Of a stretch of 64,000 nucleotides of DNA, positions 8,903 to 17,852 are shown piece by piece; position 1 is the stretch's first letter, and each line of letters begins with the position of its first letter. Source of the stretch: Methylotuvimicrobium sp018830325. GTDB taxonomy: Bacteria > Pseudomonadota > Gammaproteobacteria > Methylococcales > Methylomonadaceae. A model generated the notes under the pieces. That model searched no databases and had not been told where the DNA came from. It was given only the letters and a program-made list of their open reading frames with translations. Where the stretch lies: contig NZ_CP173170.1 in assembly GCF_044788715.1 (NCBI RefSeq), forward strand, positions 3,224,001-3,288,000, in the 5' to 3' direction. Position numbers and translations under genes: made by a program.

Positions 8903-9174
8903 TTAGGATTTGGCCGTAAATAACAGCAATTCCCAGTTTGAGCATTCTCACTGGATTAGGGTGCGGGGTATCCCTGTCGAGGAACGCCATGAACCCATCC
9001 ATGGGGGCTTGACGGCAGCTCCCTGCTGCCGACATCCTCGCCAAGCATACCCCACACCCTGTTTGATCCCCAAATTGGGAATTGCTGCGCAAATAACTTC
9101 CCTATTTTAAAGCGAGTTACCGAACCCTCAACAAGGCCCATAGTTCCAGGACGTTATTTATCACGAAATCCTTA
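8903..9174. repeat. Family D element nested in a family A element
   Basis: Outer family A ends are TTAGGATTTGGCCGTAAATAA (shown shortened: TTAGGATTTGGCC at 8903) and the mirrored CACGAAATCCTTA ending at 9174. Inside, 8924-9087 is bounded by CAGCAATTCCC and its exact inverse GGGAATTGCTG, followed inwards by mirrored GGGTGCGGGGTAT and ATACCCCACACCC. AAATAA occurs on both sides of the inner element, consistent with insertion into the outer one. The whole lies in the pheA-hisC gap and is non-coding. Confidence 0.75.
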
Positions 9175-9187
9175 CATGTTTCATTTT

Positions 9188-10273
9188 TTATAGAACCGCC
9201 TTCGGGTACGATCCTAATATATTCAACATACTGACTCGGGCGCCCAGCATTTTTAACGCCGCCGCGACATTTTCGTCCTCGGCATGACCTTCGATGTCAA
9301 TAAAGAACACATAATCCCACAGACCTTGACGCGACGGCCTCGACTCAATGTGCATCATCCCGATACCGTGATGCGCGAACGGCTCCAAGACTCGATAAAG
9401 CGCGCCCGGCTGATTGCCGGTCGACACCAACAGCGAGGTTTTATCCTTACCGGTCGGCCCTGAAATCTGGCGACCGATAATGATGAATCGGGTGGTATTA
9501 TTCGACTCGTCCTCGATGTTGCGTTCGATGATCGAAAGCCCGTAAAGTTCGGCAGCAAATTTTCCGGCTATCGCCGCCTTATCTTTGGAACCGGCAGCCA
9601 AGCGAGCCGCTTCGCCGTTACTGTTGACAGCGGTGCGTTTCGCATCGGGCAAGTGCAAATCCAACCATTGACGGCACTGCGCCAAGGATTGCTGGTGCGA
9701 AAAAACTTCCGCGATATCCGCAAGACTTCCGGCATTGCCTATGAGATTATGATGAACCCGTAATTCAACCTCACCGCAGATCTTCAGCGGCGAACTCACG
9801 AATCGATCCAGGGTATGATTGACCACCCCTTCTGTCGAATTTTCGACCGGTACGACGCCAAACTGACAATGCTCATTTTCGACCGCATTGAATATTTCCG
9901 CGATCGTCATAGCGGGCACCGCATTGACCGCATGCCCGAAATGCTTGATCGCTGCCTGTTGAGTAAACGTTCCTTCCGGTCCCAAAAACGCGACATCCAA
10001 TGGCTTTTCAAGCGCCAAACAGGCCGACATCAGCTCTCTAAAAAAACGCATCGCGGTTTCATCGGCAAGCGGACCTTGATTGATTGCCTTAACCCGTCTT
10101 AATACCAAGGACTCCCTATCCGGCCGGTAAAAACATCCCGACTCGCCTTCCGCCATCTTGGTTTTAGCCACTTCAATGGCACAAGACGCGCGTTGATTGA
10201 TCAACTGCAGAATCTGTTCGTCGATCGCATCGATTCGCGCCCTTAAATCGGCAAGAGGAGTAATTGAAGTCAT
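9188..10273 (-). CDS. pheA: Bifunctional chorismate mutase / prephenate dehydratase
   Basis: Makes phenylpyruvate from chorismate. The start at 10273 (MTSITPLADLRARIDAIDEQ) is ten bases after the serC stop and fits the AroQ mutase N-terminus. It has 361 residues: AroQ-type mutase about 1-90, dehydratase about 98-270 (FLGPEGTFTQQAA, VPVENSTEGVVNHTLD, DESNNTTRFIIIG) and an ACT domain from about 282 with GALYRVLEPF and the ESRPSR motif that binds phenylalanine in relatives. Feedback inhibition by Phe is therefore likely. hisC is downstream beyond a repeat-filled gap. Confidence 0.96.
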   Translation of the reverse strand: MTSITPLADLRARIDAIDEQILQLINQRASCAIEVAKTKMAEGESGCFYRPDRESLVLRRVKAINQGPLADETAMRFFRELMSACLALEKPLDVAFLGPEGTFTQQAAIKHFGHAVNAVPAMTIAEIFNAVENEHCQFGVVPVENSTEGVVNHTLDRFVSSPLKICGEVELRVHHNLIGNAGSLADIAEVFSHQQSLAQCRQWLDLHLPDAKRTAVNSNGEAARLAAGSKDKAAIAGKFAAELYGLSIIERNIEDESNNTTRFIIIGRQISGPTGKDKTSLLVSTGNQPGALYRVLEPFAHHGIGMMHIESRPSRQGLWDYVFFIDIEGHAEDENVAAALKMLGARVSMLNILGSYPKAVL

Positions 10274-10283
10274 GTTGCGATAC

Positions 10284-11366
10284 TCAGGCTCGGGTTCTTT
10301 CGAATTCGGCCATGAATTCAATTAACGCTTTAACGCCTTCCTCAGGCATTGCATTATAAATGCTCGCACGCATACCGCCTACGGAACGATGCCCTTTTAA
10401 TTCGGCGAACCCATTAGCTTCGGCTTGGGTTAAAAACTCTTTATCGAGCGATGCATCGGATAAGATGAAAGGCACGTTCATTCGCGAACGAAATTCGGTT
10501 TGCACCGGATTGCTATATAAAGAAGAACGATCGATTGCGTCATACAAACTCGCCGCTTTTCTGATATTGACGGCTTCTATCGCCTCGACGCCACCAGCCA
10601 ATTTGAGCCATTTCAACACCAAACCAACTAAATACCAATTGTAAGTCGCCGGCGTATTCAGCATCGATTGATTCTTGGCCTGTACCGCGTAATTGAATAC
10701 ATCGGGTAATCGATCATCAGTCTTACCGATCAAATCATCGCGTACAATTACGACGGTAACTCCGGCAGGTCCCATATTTTTCTGGGTTCCGGCATAGATC
10801 AAGCCGAATTGGCTTACATCGACTTTGCGCGACAAAATATTCGACGACATATCGGCCACCAACGGCAATCCCTGCGCATTCGGGATAAACGGAAATTCAA
10901 CGCCGTGTATCGTTTCGTTCGAGGTGTAGTGCAAATACGCCGCATCAGGTTCGATTTGCCACTCGGCAACAGCAGGAATCGTCGTAAATTTTTCCGACTC
11001 CGAACTAGCCGAGACGACAACCTCGCAGAACCGTCCGCCATCCTTAATCGCTTTCTCGGACCAAGCGCCGGTATTGATGTAGCAAGCTTTGGTCTTGCCT
11101 CGCAATAGATTCAAAGGTATGAACGAAAACTGCCCGGTCGCTCCGCCCTGTAAAAACAATACCTTATAATTATCGGGAATCGCCATCAATTCGCGCAAAT
11201 CGACTTCCAATTGTTCGGCAATATTCGAAAAATGCTTGCCTCGATGACTCATTTCCATCACCGACATGCCGCTAGACTGCCATTCGAGCATTTCATCGCG
11301 CGCCTGCCGAAGCACCGCCTCGGGTAATGTCGATGGTCCCGCGCTGAAGTTATAAATTCTAGCCAT
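10284..11366 (-). CDS. serC: Phosphoserine aminotransferase
   Basis: Second step of serine synthesis; also able to serve pyridoxal phosphate synthesis in gammaproteobacteria. It has 360 residues, the family length. It begins MARIYNFSAGPSTLPEAVL, has FLQGGATGQFSFIPLNL, and carries the PLP lysine in AGTQKNMGPAGVTVVIV near residue 196. The C-terminus has GHRSVGGMRASIYNAMP. Its start overlaps the gyrA stop by one base (TAATG), so the aromatic supra-operon appears coupled to gyrA. Confidence 0.97.
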   Translation of the reverse strand: MARIYNFSAGPSTLPEAVLRQARDEMLEWQSSGMSVMEMSHRGKHFSNIAEQLEVDLRELMAIPDNYKVLFLQGGATGQFSFIPLNLLRGKTKACYINTGAWSEKAIKDGGRFCEVVVSASSESEKFTTIPAVAEWQIEPDAAYLHYTSNETIHGVEFPFIPNAQGLPLVADMSSNILSRKVDVSQFGLIYAGTQKNMGPAGVTVVIVRDDLIGKTDDRLPDVFNYAVQAKNQSMLNTPATYNWYLVGLVLKWLKLAGGVEAIEAVNIRKAASLYDAIDRSSLYSNPVQTEFRSRMNVPFILSDASLDKEFLTQAEANGFAELKGHRSVGGMRASIYNAMPEEGVKALIEFMAEFERTRA

Positions 11367-13987
11367 TATTCTTGTTCTCCCGAGTCCTGCTCTATCTCTG
11401 TTTCATTATCGACTTCCCCGCCTAAATCAGACTCCGCTTCCATTCCGGCATCCTCATCTTCGGCTAGACCTTCTATTCGATCGACTCCAACCACTTTTTC
11501 GTTTTTGTCGAGGCGAATAACTGTAACGCCTTGCGTATTCCGGCCGACGATCGATATTTCATCGACGCGGGTTCTGACCAAGGTGCCGCCGTTCGTAATC
11601 AGCATGATCTCATCGCGCTCGGACACCAATACCGCCCCGACGACATTTCCGTTACGCTCGGAGGTTTGTATCGAAATCACGCCCTGCCCGCCTCGGCCTT
11701 TGCGCACAAATTCTTTCAAATGCGTCCGTTTACCGTAGCCGTTTTCGGTGATTGTCAATACAGTGCCTTCGGCCGATACGATCAGCGAAATAACTTTTTG
11801 CCCCGGCTGCAGTCTAATGCCGCGCACACCCGCCGCGGTCCGTCCCATTGAGCGAACGTCATCTTCATTGAAACAAACCGCCTTGCCGTCGGTCGAAAAC
11901 AGTAAAATATTTTGCTGCCCGTCGGTCACGGCTACACCGACCAAAGCATCTTCTTCGCGCAAGTCGATCGCAATTTTACCGTTGGTGCGCTGACGTTCGA
12001 ACTCTGGGAGCGGCGTTTTTTTAACGGTGCCGTTCGCGGTTGCCATAAAGATGAACTTATCGGCACTAAACTCTCTAACCGGCAGCAAGGCGTTAATATT
12101 TTCCCCGGATTCCAGCGGCAGCAAATTGACAAAAGGCTTGCCTCGCGAGGCGCGGCTCGCAACCGGCAATTGATAAACCTTGAGCCAATAGACTTTACCA
12201 AGCGACGAGAAACAGAGAATCGTATCGTGCGTATTCGCAACGATCAATTTGTCGATAAAGTCGGTTTCCTTCGTTGCCGTTGCCGATTTGCCACGACCGC
12301 CTCGCCGTTGCGCCTTATAGTCGTCGAGCGGCTGTGCTTTGACATAACCTTCGTGCGATACGGTCACTACCATATCTTCTTCGGTAATCAAATCCTCGTC
12401 GGTCAGATCGAGATGATCCTGCAAAATCTCGGTGCGCCGCTCGTCGCCGTATTCCGCTTTAATCGCTTCGAGCTCTTCCTTGATAACCTCCATCAACCGG
12501 ACATCGCTACCAAGAATTTCCAAATATTCGTCAATCAGTTTAAGCAAGTCTCTATATTCATTGACGATTTTTTCCTGTTCGAGACCGGTCAGACGGTGCA
12601 GCCGCAAGTCTAAAATCGCACTTGCTTGCGTTTCGGATAATCGGTAGTAACCATCGACCAAGCCGAATTCGGGCGTTAAATCTTCGGGCCTAGACCGGTC
12701 GGCATCGGCACGATCGAGCAAGGCATTGACCAAGCCGGCTTCCCAAGTCCTGGACAAGAGTCCGGCTTTCGCTTCCGCCGAATCTTTAGCCGATTTAATC
12801 AATACGATCATTTCGTCAATATTGGCTAAAGCGATCGCCAAGCCTTCTAATATATGAGCCCTATCCCGCGCCTTGCGTAAATTATAAACCGTTCTGCGCG
12901 TAACGATTTCCCGGCGGTGATCGATAAAAGCCGTGAGAATCTCTTTTAGATTCATGCAATGCGGACGGCCGCCTAAAAGCGCAACCATATTAATACCGAA
13001 TACCGTCTGCATTTGCGTTTGCTTGTACAGATTATTCAGTATCACTTCGGGAACTTCGCCGCGCCGAAGTTCGATAACCATACGCATACCATCCTTATCG
13101 GATTCGTCGCGCAGACCTGAGATTCCCTCCAATTTGGCTTCCTTGACCATTTCGGCAATTTTTTCCAACAGCCTGGCCTTATTGACCTGATACGGTAACT
13201 CAGTCGTAATGATCGCATAACGGCCGCTCTCGCCGATTTCCTCGAAATGACAGCGAGCGCGTAAGTAGACCTTGCCTCGACCCGTCGCATAGGCGCTACG
13301 AATCCCGGCAGCTCCGTTGATCGTTGCCGCCGTCGGAAAATCGGGCCCAGGAATAAATTGCATCAATTCGCTAATCGTAATTTCAGGATTTTCAATTTGT
13401 GCAAGACAGGCACTGACGACTTCGGTTAGGTTATGCGGCGGGATATTGGTTGCCATGCCGACCGCGATACCGGACGACCCGTTGATTAGAAGCGTCGGTA
13501 CCCGAGTCGGCAAGACTTTGGGTTCGGATTCGGATTCGTCGTAATTCGCTATGAAATCGACGGTTTCTTTATCGATATCGGCCAATAATTCATGCGCAAT
13601 CTTGGCCATGCGAACTTCGGTGTACCTCATCGCCGCCGGAGAATCACCATCGACCGACCCGAAATTGCCTTGCCCGTCAATCAGCATGTAACGCAGTGAA
13701 AAAGGCTGCGCCATCCTAACGATCGTGTCGTAAACCGCGGTATCGCCATGAGGGTGATATTTACCGATAACGTCACCGACTACACGCGCTGATTTTTTAT
13801 AAGCTTTGTTCCAATCATTGCCAAGTTCGCTCATTGCATAGAGAACGCGGCGATGTACCGGCTTCAGGCCATCCCGAACATCGGGTAGTGCTCGACCGAC
13901 TATCACGCTCATTGCATAGTCGAGATAGGACTGTCTCATCTCGTCTTCGAGATTGACAGGAATAATTTCTTTAGCGAAGTCCGACAT
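11366..13987 (-). CDS. gyrA: DNA gyrase subunit A
   Basis: Breakage-reunion subunit of gyrase. It has 873 residues. The N-terminal 122 residues align without gaps to the E. coli protein, which puts the active-site tyrosine of AAMRYTE at 122, Thr at position 83 and Asp at 87 in HPHGDTAVYD. The GyrA box QRRGGRGK is present in the C-terminal wrapping domain, and the tail is strongly acidic (from about residue 845). It heads the supra-operon. A probable sigma-70 promoter lies 130-160 bases upstream. Confidence 0.98.
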   Translation of the reverse strand: MSDFAKEIIPVNLEDEMRQSYLDYAMSVIVGRALPDVRDGLKPVHRRVLYAMSELGNDWNKAYKKSARVVGDVIGKYHPHGDTAVYDTIVRMAQPFSLRYMLIDGQGNFGSVDGDSPAAMRYTEVRMAKIAHELLADIDKETVDFIANYDESESEPKVLPTRVPTLLINGSSGIAVGMATNIPPHNLTEVVSACLAQIENPEITISELMQFIPGPDFPTAATINGAAGIRSAYATGRGKVYLRARCHFEEIGESGRYAIITTELPYQVNKARLLEKIAEMVKEAKLEGISGLRDESDKDGMRMVIELRRGEVPEVILNNLYKQTQMQTVFGINMVALLGGRPHCMNLKEILTAFIDHRREIVTRRTVYNLRKARDRAHILEGLAIALANIDEMIVLIKSAKDSAEAKAGLLSRTWEAGLVNALLDRADADRSRPEDLTPEFGLVDGYYRLSETQASAILDLRLHRLTGLEQEKIVNEYRDLLKLIDEYLEILGSDVRLMEVIKEELEAIKAEYGDERRTEILQDHLDLTDEDLITEEDMVVTVSHEGYVKAQPLDDYKAQRRGGRGKSATATKETDFIDKLIVANTHDTILCFSSLGKVYWLKVYQLPVASRASRGKPFVNLLPLESGENINALLPVREFSADKFIFMATANGTVKKTPLPEFERQRTNGKIAIDLREEDALVGVAVTDGQQNILLFSTDGKAVCFNEDDVRSMGRTAAGVRGIRLQPGQKVISLIVSAEGTVLTITENGYGKRTHLKEFVRKGRGGQGVISIQTSERNGNVVGAVLVSERDEIMLITNGGTLVRTRVDEISIVGRNTQGVTVIRLDKNEKVVGVDRIEGLAEDEDAGMEAESDLGGEVDNETEIEQDSGEQE

Positions 13988-14118
13988 TGATCCGTTTTTT
14001 ACAAAATTAAAGCCCGTTACCTAAATCGGCAAGCGGTTTCCTTCAATGAGATAATTCCGAAAAGACTTATAAAAATCCTTACATCCAATGGAATTACGCG
14101 AGATACCAAAACCGGGTG

Positions 14119-14147
14119 ATTATAACAAAATGTCGAACGAGAGTCGA
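14119..14147 (-). promoter_or_regulatory. Candidate sigma-70 promoter of gyrA
   Basis: Minus strand: TCGACT, 17-base spacer, TATAAT. The -10 is a perfect consensus and the -35 matches 4 of 6. The -10 is about 132 bases upstream of the gyrA ATG. The rest of the 13988-14403 gap holds no gene or repeat that I can see. Confidence 0.55.
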
Positions 14148-14403
14148 AGAGCTTACGACTTTATCAAAGCTTCTCAAATGGGACTAGCGCAAGAGCAGCA
14201 AAATGCAGCCTCGACCAACAACACAAACGCCATTTTTGACACAAAAGCATCATAGACCTGCCATCCCTGTCACTTTTTTTTACAAAAGTTTAATATGCTC
14301 TTTAATAACATATGACTAAATCATTGAAAATACTTATTTTGATTAGATAGGCCTTGATATTGCTTCATTTATTATGAAACAACATTGATCAGAGGTGAAG
14401 ACA

Positions 14404-14610
14404 ATGGAAAATCAAACTATAGAAATCACAAGCCAAGCACAGTCCGCATTCATCGAAATGCTAAGCGCTGAATTTATTGCGCAAACCGGCGTTGGCGTTT
14501 ATGCCTATCTGACACCGCTTGCGATCAACAGCTTATTCAGACAATATTTACAACACAGAGAGCCGCTAAGGACATTCACGAAGCAATATGTGAAAACCGT
14601 TTTGGTTTAA
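14404..14610 (+). CDS. Small protein of unknown function (68 aa)
   Basis: I do not recognise a family. The ATG at 14404 has an AGAGGTG ribosome site 6-12 bases upstream; a GTG at 14395 overlaps that site and is less likely. The protein begins MENQTIEITSQAQSAFIEML and has GVGVYAYLTPLAINSLFRQY in the middle and a short basic C-terminus. No clear membrane segment or signal peptide is seen. It stands alone between divergent gyrA and convergent hemN. The good ribosome site and amino-acid composition support a real gene, but function is unknown. Confidence 0.55.
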   Translation: MENQTIEITSQAQSAFIEMLSAEFIAQTGVGVYAYLTPLAINSLFRQYLQHREPLRTFTKQYVKTVLV

Positions 14611-14709
14611 TTGCAACCAAAAACAGGAAACGAAGAACGCTATAATCGGTTTTTCTGGATTTCTTAGACATGGATTTGCAAATAACGCAAATCCCATGTC
14701 TAACGGATT

Positions 14710-16086
14710 TTAAATAACTTTAGAAAACTGTTGCTTTTCAGTAATATAGCGATCAAATACCATACAGATATTGCGAATAAGCAAACGCCCGGCAGGTCGC
14801 ACGAAAATTTGGCCGGCATCGATCGTCAAAAGTCCATCTTCAACCATTTTCTGCAACTTAATCAATTCCTGCTCGAAGTATGCCTTGAAATCGATGGAGA
14901 ACACGTGTTCCAACTCTCTGAATTCAAGCTCGAAATGACAGATTAACCCGCTAATGACCGCTCGCCTTAGCTTATCGTCGCGGCTCAATTCAAACCCTTT
15001 AAAAACCGGCAAACGTCCCTGCTCTATCGTTCGGCGATAAGTGTCAAGATCTTTTACATTTTGAATGTAAGCATCGCCTACCCGACCGATTGAAGTAACC
15101 CCCAAACCAATCAAATCGCATTCGGAATGCGTAGAATAACCCTGAAAATTTCGGTACAGCTTTCCTTCACGCTGAGCAACCGCTAATTCATCATTCGGTT
15201 TCGCGAAATGATCCATGCCGATATAAACATAACCGGCTTCGGTCAAACGCTGAATCACCATTTGCAAAATCGCCAACTTGACCTCCGGATTCGGCATGTC
15301 GGCATCATTGATCTGGCGCTGAGTTTTGAAACGTTGCGGCAAATGCGCGTAATTAAAGACCGAAAACCGCTCGGGCGAGACTTCAAGAATCTTTTCCAAT
15401 GTTCGCGAAAACGACTCGACGGTTTGTAGCGGCAGCCCGTAAATCAAATCGATACTAGTCGAACGAAAACCTTCGTTGCGCGCCGCCTCCAATACCGCAA
15501 AAGTTTCCTGTTCGGCTTGAATGCGATTGACCGCTTTTTGCACATCGGGTTCGAAATCCTGCAAACCCAAGCTAATCCGGTTAAAACCCAATTCCCGTAA
15601 TACGGCAATCGTCCGATCGTCGGTTTCTCTCGGATCGACTTCGATAGAGTACTGTCCTTCGTCATCCTCGCGCAGATTGAAATGCTGGCGAGTCACCGCC
15701 ATCAACCGCCGCATTTGACTCTCACTTAGGAAAGTCGGAGTTCCGCCGCCCCAATGCAATTGATCGACGATACGGTGTCGATCGAACAAAGCGCCCTGCA
15801 TTTCGATTTCGCGGCAAAGATCGTTCAAATACGGCTCGGCATGCGCGCGATTTTTGGTAACGATTTTATTGCATGCACAGTAGTAGCAGACCGTATCGCA
15901 AAACGGAATATGAAAGTAAAGCGATAACGGGCCTCCACGCCTATTCGATTGCTCGATATGACGTAAATAATCCGCTTCTCCGAAATTCTCGTGTAATTCC
16001 AAAGCGGTCGGATATGACGTATATCGAGGCCCGGCCTGATCGTAACGATGAATGAGATCGAGATCGAATGTTAAGGACTGGTCCAT
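14710..16086 (-). CDS. hemN: Oxygen-independent coproporphyrinogen III oxidase
   Basis: Radical-SAM enzyme that decarboxylates coproporphyrinogen III to protoporphyrinogen IX without oxygen. It has 458 residues (E. coli HemN has 457). The cluster motif is C63-x3-C67-x2-C70 with a fourth Cys at 72 (IPFCDTVCYYCACNK), followed by WGGGTPTFLS, EVDPRETDD and SLGLQDFEPDVQKAVNR. The N-terminal RYTSYPTA segment marks true HemN rather than HemW. Its start overlaps the ccmI stop (TAATG), so heme supply is coupled to cytochrome c assembly. Confidence 0.96.
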   Translation of the reverse strand: MDQSLTFDLDLIHRYDQAGPRYTSYPTALELHENFGEADYLRHIEQSNRRGGPLSLYFHIPFCDTVCYYCACNKIVTKNRAHAEPYLNDLCREIEMQGALFDRHRIVDQLHWGGGTPTFLSESQMRRLMAVTRQHFNLREDDEGQYSIEVDPRETDDRTIAVLRELGFNRISLGLQDFEPDVQKAVNRIQAEQETFAVLEAARNEGFRSTSIDLIYGLPLQTVESFSRTLEKILEVSPERFSVFNYAHLPQRFKTQRQINDADMPNPEVKLAILQMVIQRLTEAGYVYIGMDHFAKPNDELAVAQREGKLYRNFQGYSTHSECDLIGLGVTSIGRVGDAYIQNVKDLDTYRRTIEQGRLPVFKGFELSRDDKLRRAVISGLICHFELEFRELEHVFSIDFKAYFEQELIKLQKMVEDGLLTIDAGQIFVRPAGRLLIRNICMVFDRYITEKQQFSKVI

Positions 16087-17291
16087 TATTGGACCTTTTG
16101 ATCGATCGCTATAGTAACGCCTTCAGTTTCAGCCGGTGCAACGCTTTCCACGATCCCGATCCAATCGCCTGGACGAGATTCTGCCTGGCCCGATATCGAA
16201 ATCCGGGCACTAATTTTAACGCGATCGAAGTTAGATAACTTCATCGCCGGCATCATCGCCTGCTCGTCGCTCAACAAAACTGTTACTGGTAAATCAGCCA
16301 CTTGTTTCTTAACGATCGCCAACGGCATCGGGGGGCCCTGTAATGCTTGAGCATAAATAAATACGGTATCGGTGGCGGAGACAACGCCTTGCAATTCGTC
16401 GGAAATAGCAACATTGACTTTCAGACCTTTAGCGATAGCTGCCGGCTGCTGCTCTGGGGGCGCCGTACCTAGCCTCTCCATGACTTGTGCAATCAAACCC
16501 TGCACTTCTCGGTGTGGTTCGGAACCCTTCGGTAATTGCGCAGCTAATTTTTGCCAATGCCGCAGGGCTTCGTCATATTTACCCGCTTCGGCCTTAGCCA
16601 TTCCCGACAACCACAATGCCGTCGAGTCATCCGGCGCCAATTCAAGCGCCTTCGCAAGCAATTCCGTCGGTTTCCCGGATAATCGACCGTCATTGGCCAT
16701 CGCCAACGCATCGGCGTACTGAAGCAGCACATCAGCCTTGTCGCCCAATAGACGATAAGCCTCCGAAAAGGCTTGCGCCGATTCGGCATAACGGTTCATG
16801 TATTTGTAAGAACGCCCAAGCATCAACCAGCCTTCCGCATCATCCGGTTGGCTTTGCAAACGCTGAGCCAATCCAGAAACCATCGCATTGATTTCATCCA
16901 TCTGCTGCGCGGTTCTGTCAGCTTCCGGCAACAACGAATCAGCGTTACCTAAAGCGCGGTACAAAGTCACCGAAACCAACGGAATAACGATCAATGCCAA
17001 AACGATCAACCACCGACCGGAAGATTCCGATTGCCGCGAAGCCGACTCTGTTTGCAAATCATCGACCAGCACCGATTGTAATTCTTGATATAAGTCTTCG
17101 TATTCATCCGCCGTAATCGTTCCGGACGAGCGCTGTTCTTTTAAATCCAGCAGACGCTGCTTAGCGATATCGACATTGAATCGCTCAGTTTCGATGTCTA
17201 TTGAGCCCGGTCGACGCCATAGCGGCGGCAATACAAACGCAAACGCTATCGCGATCAAAACGCTTGCGGTCAGCCAAAATTCTGTTGTCAC
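16086..17291 (-). CDS. ccmI: Cytochrome c maturation protein CcmI
   Basis: Inner-membrane chaperone that holds apocytochrome c for the CcmFH ligation complex. It has 401 residues. N-terminal transmembrane segment at residues 6-24, a conserved region with RLLDLKEQRSSGTITADEYE, a second membrane segment near residue 95 (WLIVLALIVIPLVSVTLY), then TPR-like repeats (GWLMLGRSYKYMNRYAESAQ and next two) and a C-terminal beta-rich domain. The start overlaps ccmH by four bases. Order ccmH-ccmI-hemN. Confidence 0.92.
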   Translation of the reverse strand: MTTEFWLTASVLIAIAFAFVLPPLWRRPGSIDIETERFNVDIAKQRLLDLKEQRSSGTITADEYEDLYQELQSVLVDDLQTESASRQSESSGRWLIVLALIVIPLVSVTLYRALGNADSLLPEADRTAQQMDEINAMVSGLAQRLQSQPDDAEGWLMLGRSYKYMNRYAESAQAFSEAYRLLGDKADVLLQYADALAMANDGRLSGKPTELLAKALELAPDDSTALWLSGMAKAEAGKYDEALRHWQKLAAQLPKGSEPHREVQGLIAQVMERLGTAPPEQQPAAIAKGLKVNVAISDELQGVVSATDTVFIYAQALQGPPMPLAIVKKQVADLPVTVLLSDEQAMMPAMKLSNFDRVKISARISISGQAESRPGDWIGIVESVAPAETEGVTIAIDQKVQ

Positions 17292-17755
17292 CGGTCATCT
17301 CCTTGTTCCAATAAGCGGCGAATTTCTTCCGATTGTGCGGAATCATGCGCAGAATCCGAATGAGTCGCCAAACGTTTTTTACGCACGACAGTCCAAGCAA
17401 CCAATAAACCGATCACTAAGAACAATAACGGTGCCAACCATAATAAACTGGTCTTAGCCTTCATCGGAGGATTGTACAATACGAAATCGCCATAACGCTG
17501 AGTCATAAAATCGACAATCTCCTGCCTTGACTTGCCTTGTTGCAGCATTTTGTAGACTTGGGCACGCAAATCCTTCGCCAAATCGGCGTTCGAATCGGCA
17601 ATAGTCTGGTTTTGACAAACTAGACAACGTAACTCGGAAATCAGCGAGTTGTAAACGCGCTCCTGCTCAGGAGTATCGAAATTCTTGACCTCGACGGCCG
17701 CAGCAATGGCCTCAACGCCCCACAATAAAAAGAAGGCTAAAAATATAATACGCAT
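17288..17755 (-). CDS. ccmH: Cytochrome c maturation thioredoxin-like protein CcmH
   Basis: Periplasm-facing thiol-redox subunit of the heme ligation complex. It has 155 residues with a signal peptide/anchor (residues 1-18), the redox motif LRCLVCQNQTIADSNADLA with CxxC near residue 43, and a C-terminal membrane helix (about 103-122). It corresponds to the N-terminal half of the fused E. coli CcmH; the C-terminal half is the separate ccmI here. It overlaps ccmI by four bases and lies 97 bases after an unknown gene. Confidence 0.95.
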   Translation of the reverse strand: MRIIFLAFFLLWGVEAIAAAVEVKNFDTPEQERVYNSLISELRCLVCQNQTIADSNADLAKDLRAQVYKMLQQGKSRQEIVDFMTQRYGDFVLYNPPMKAKTSLLWLAPLLFLVIGLLVAWTVVRKKRLATHSDSAHDSAQSEEIRRLLEQGDDR

Positions 17756-17852
17756 AATGGCAATGAATAATTAGTAATATGCATGAATAAGCTGACGCCT
17801 CCCCCTTCGAGAGAGGTTTCGATCAAAGAAATACAATTCATTGAAACTTAGG

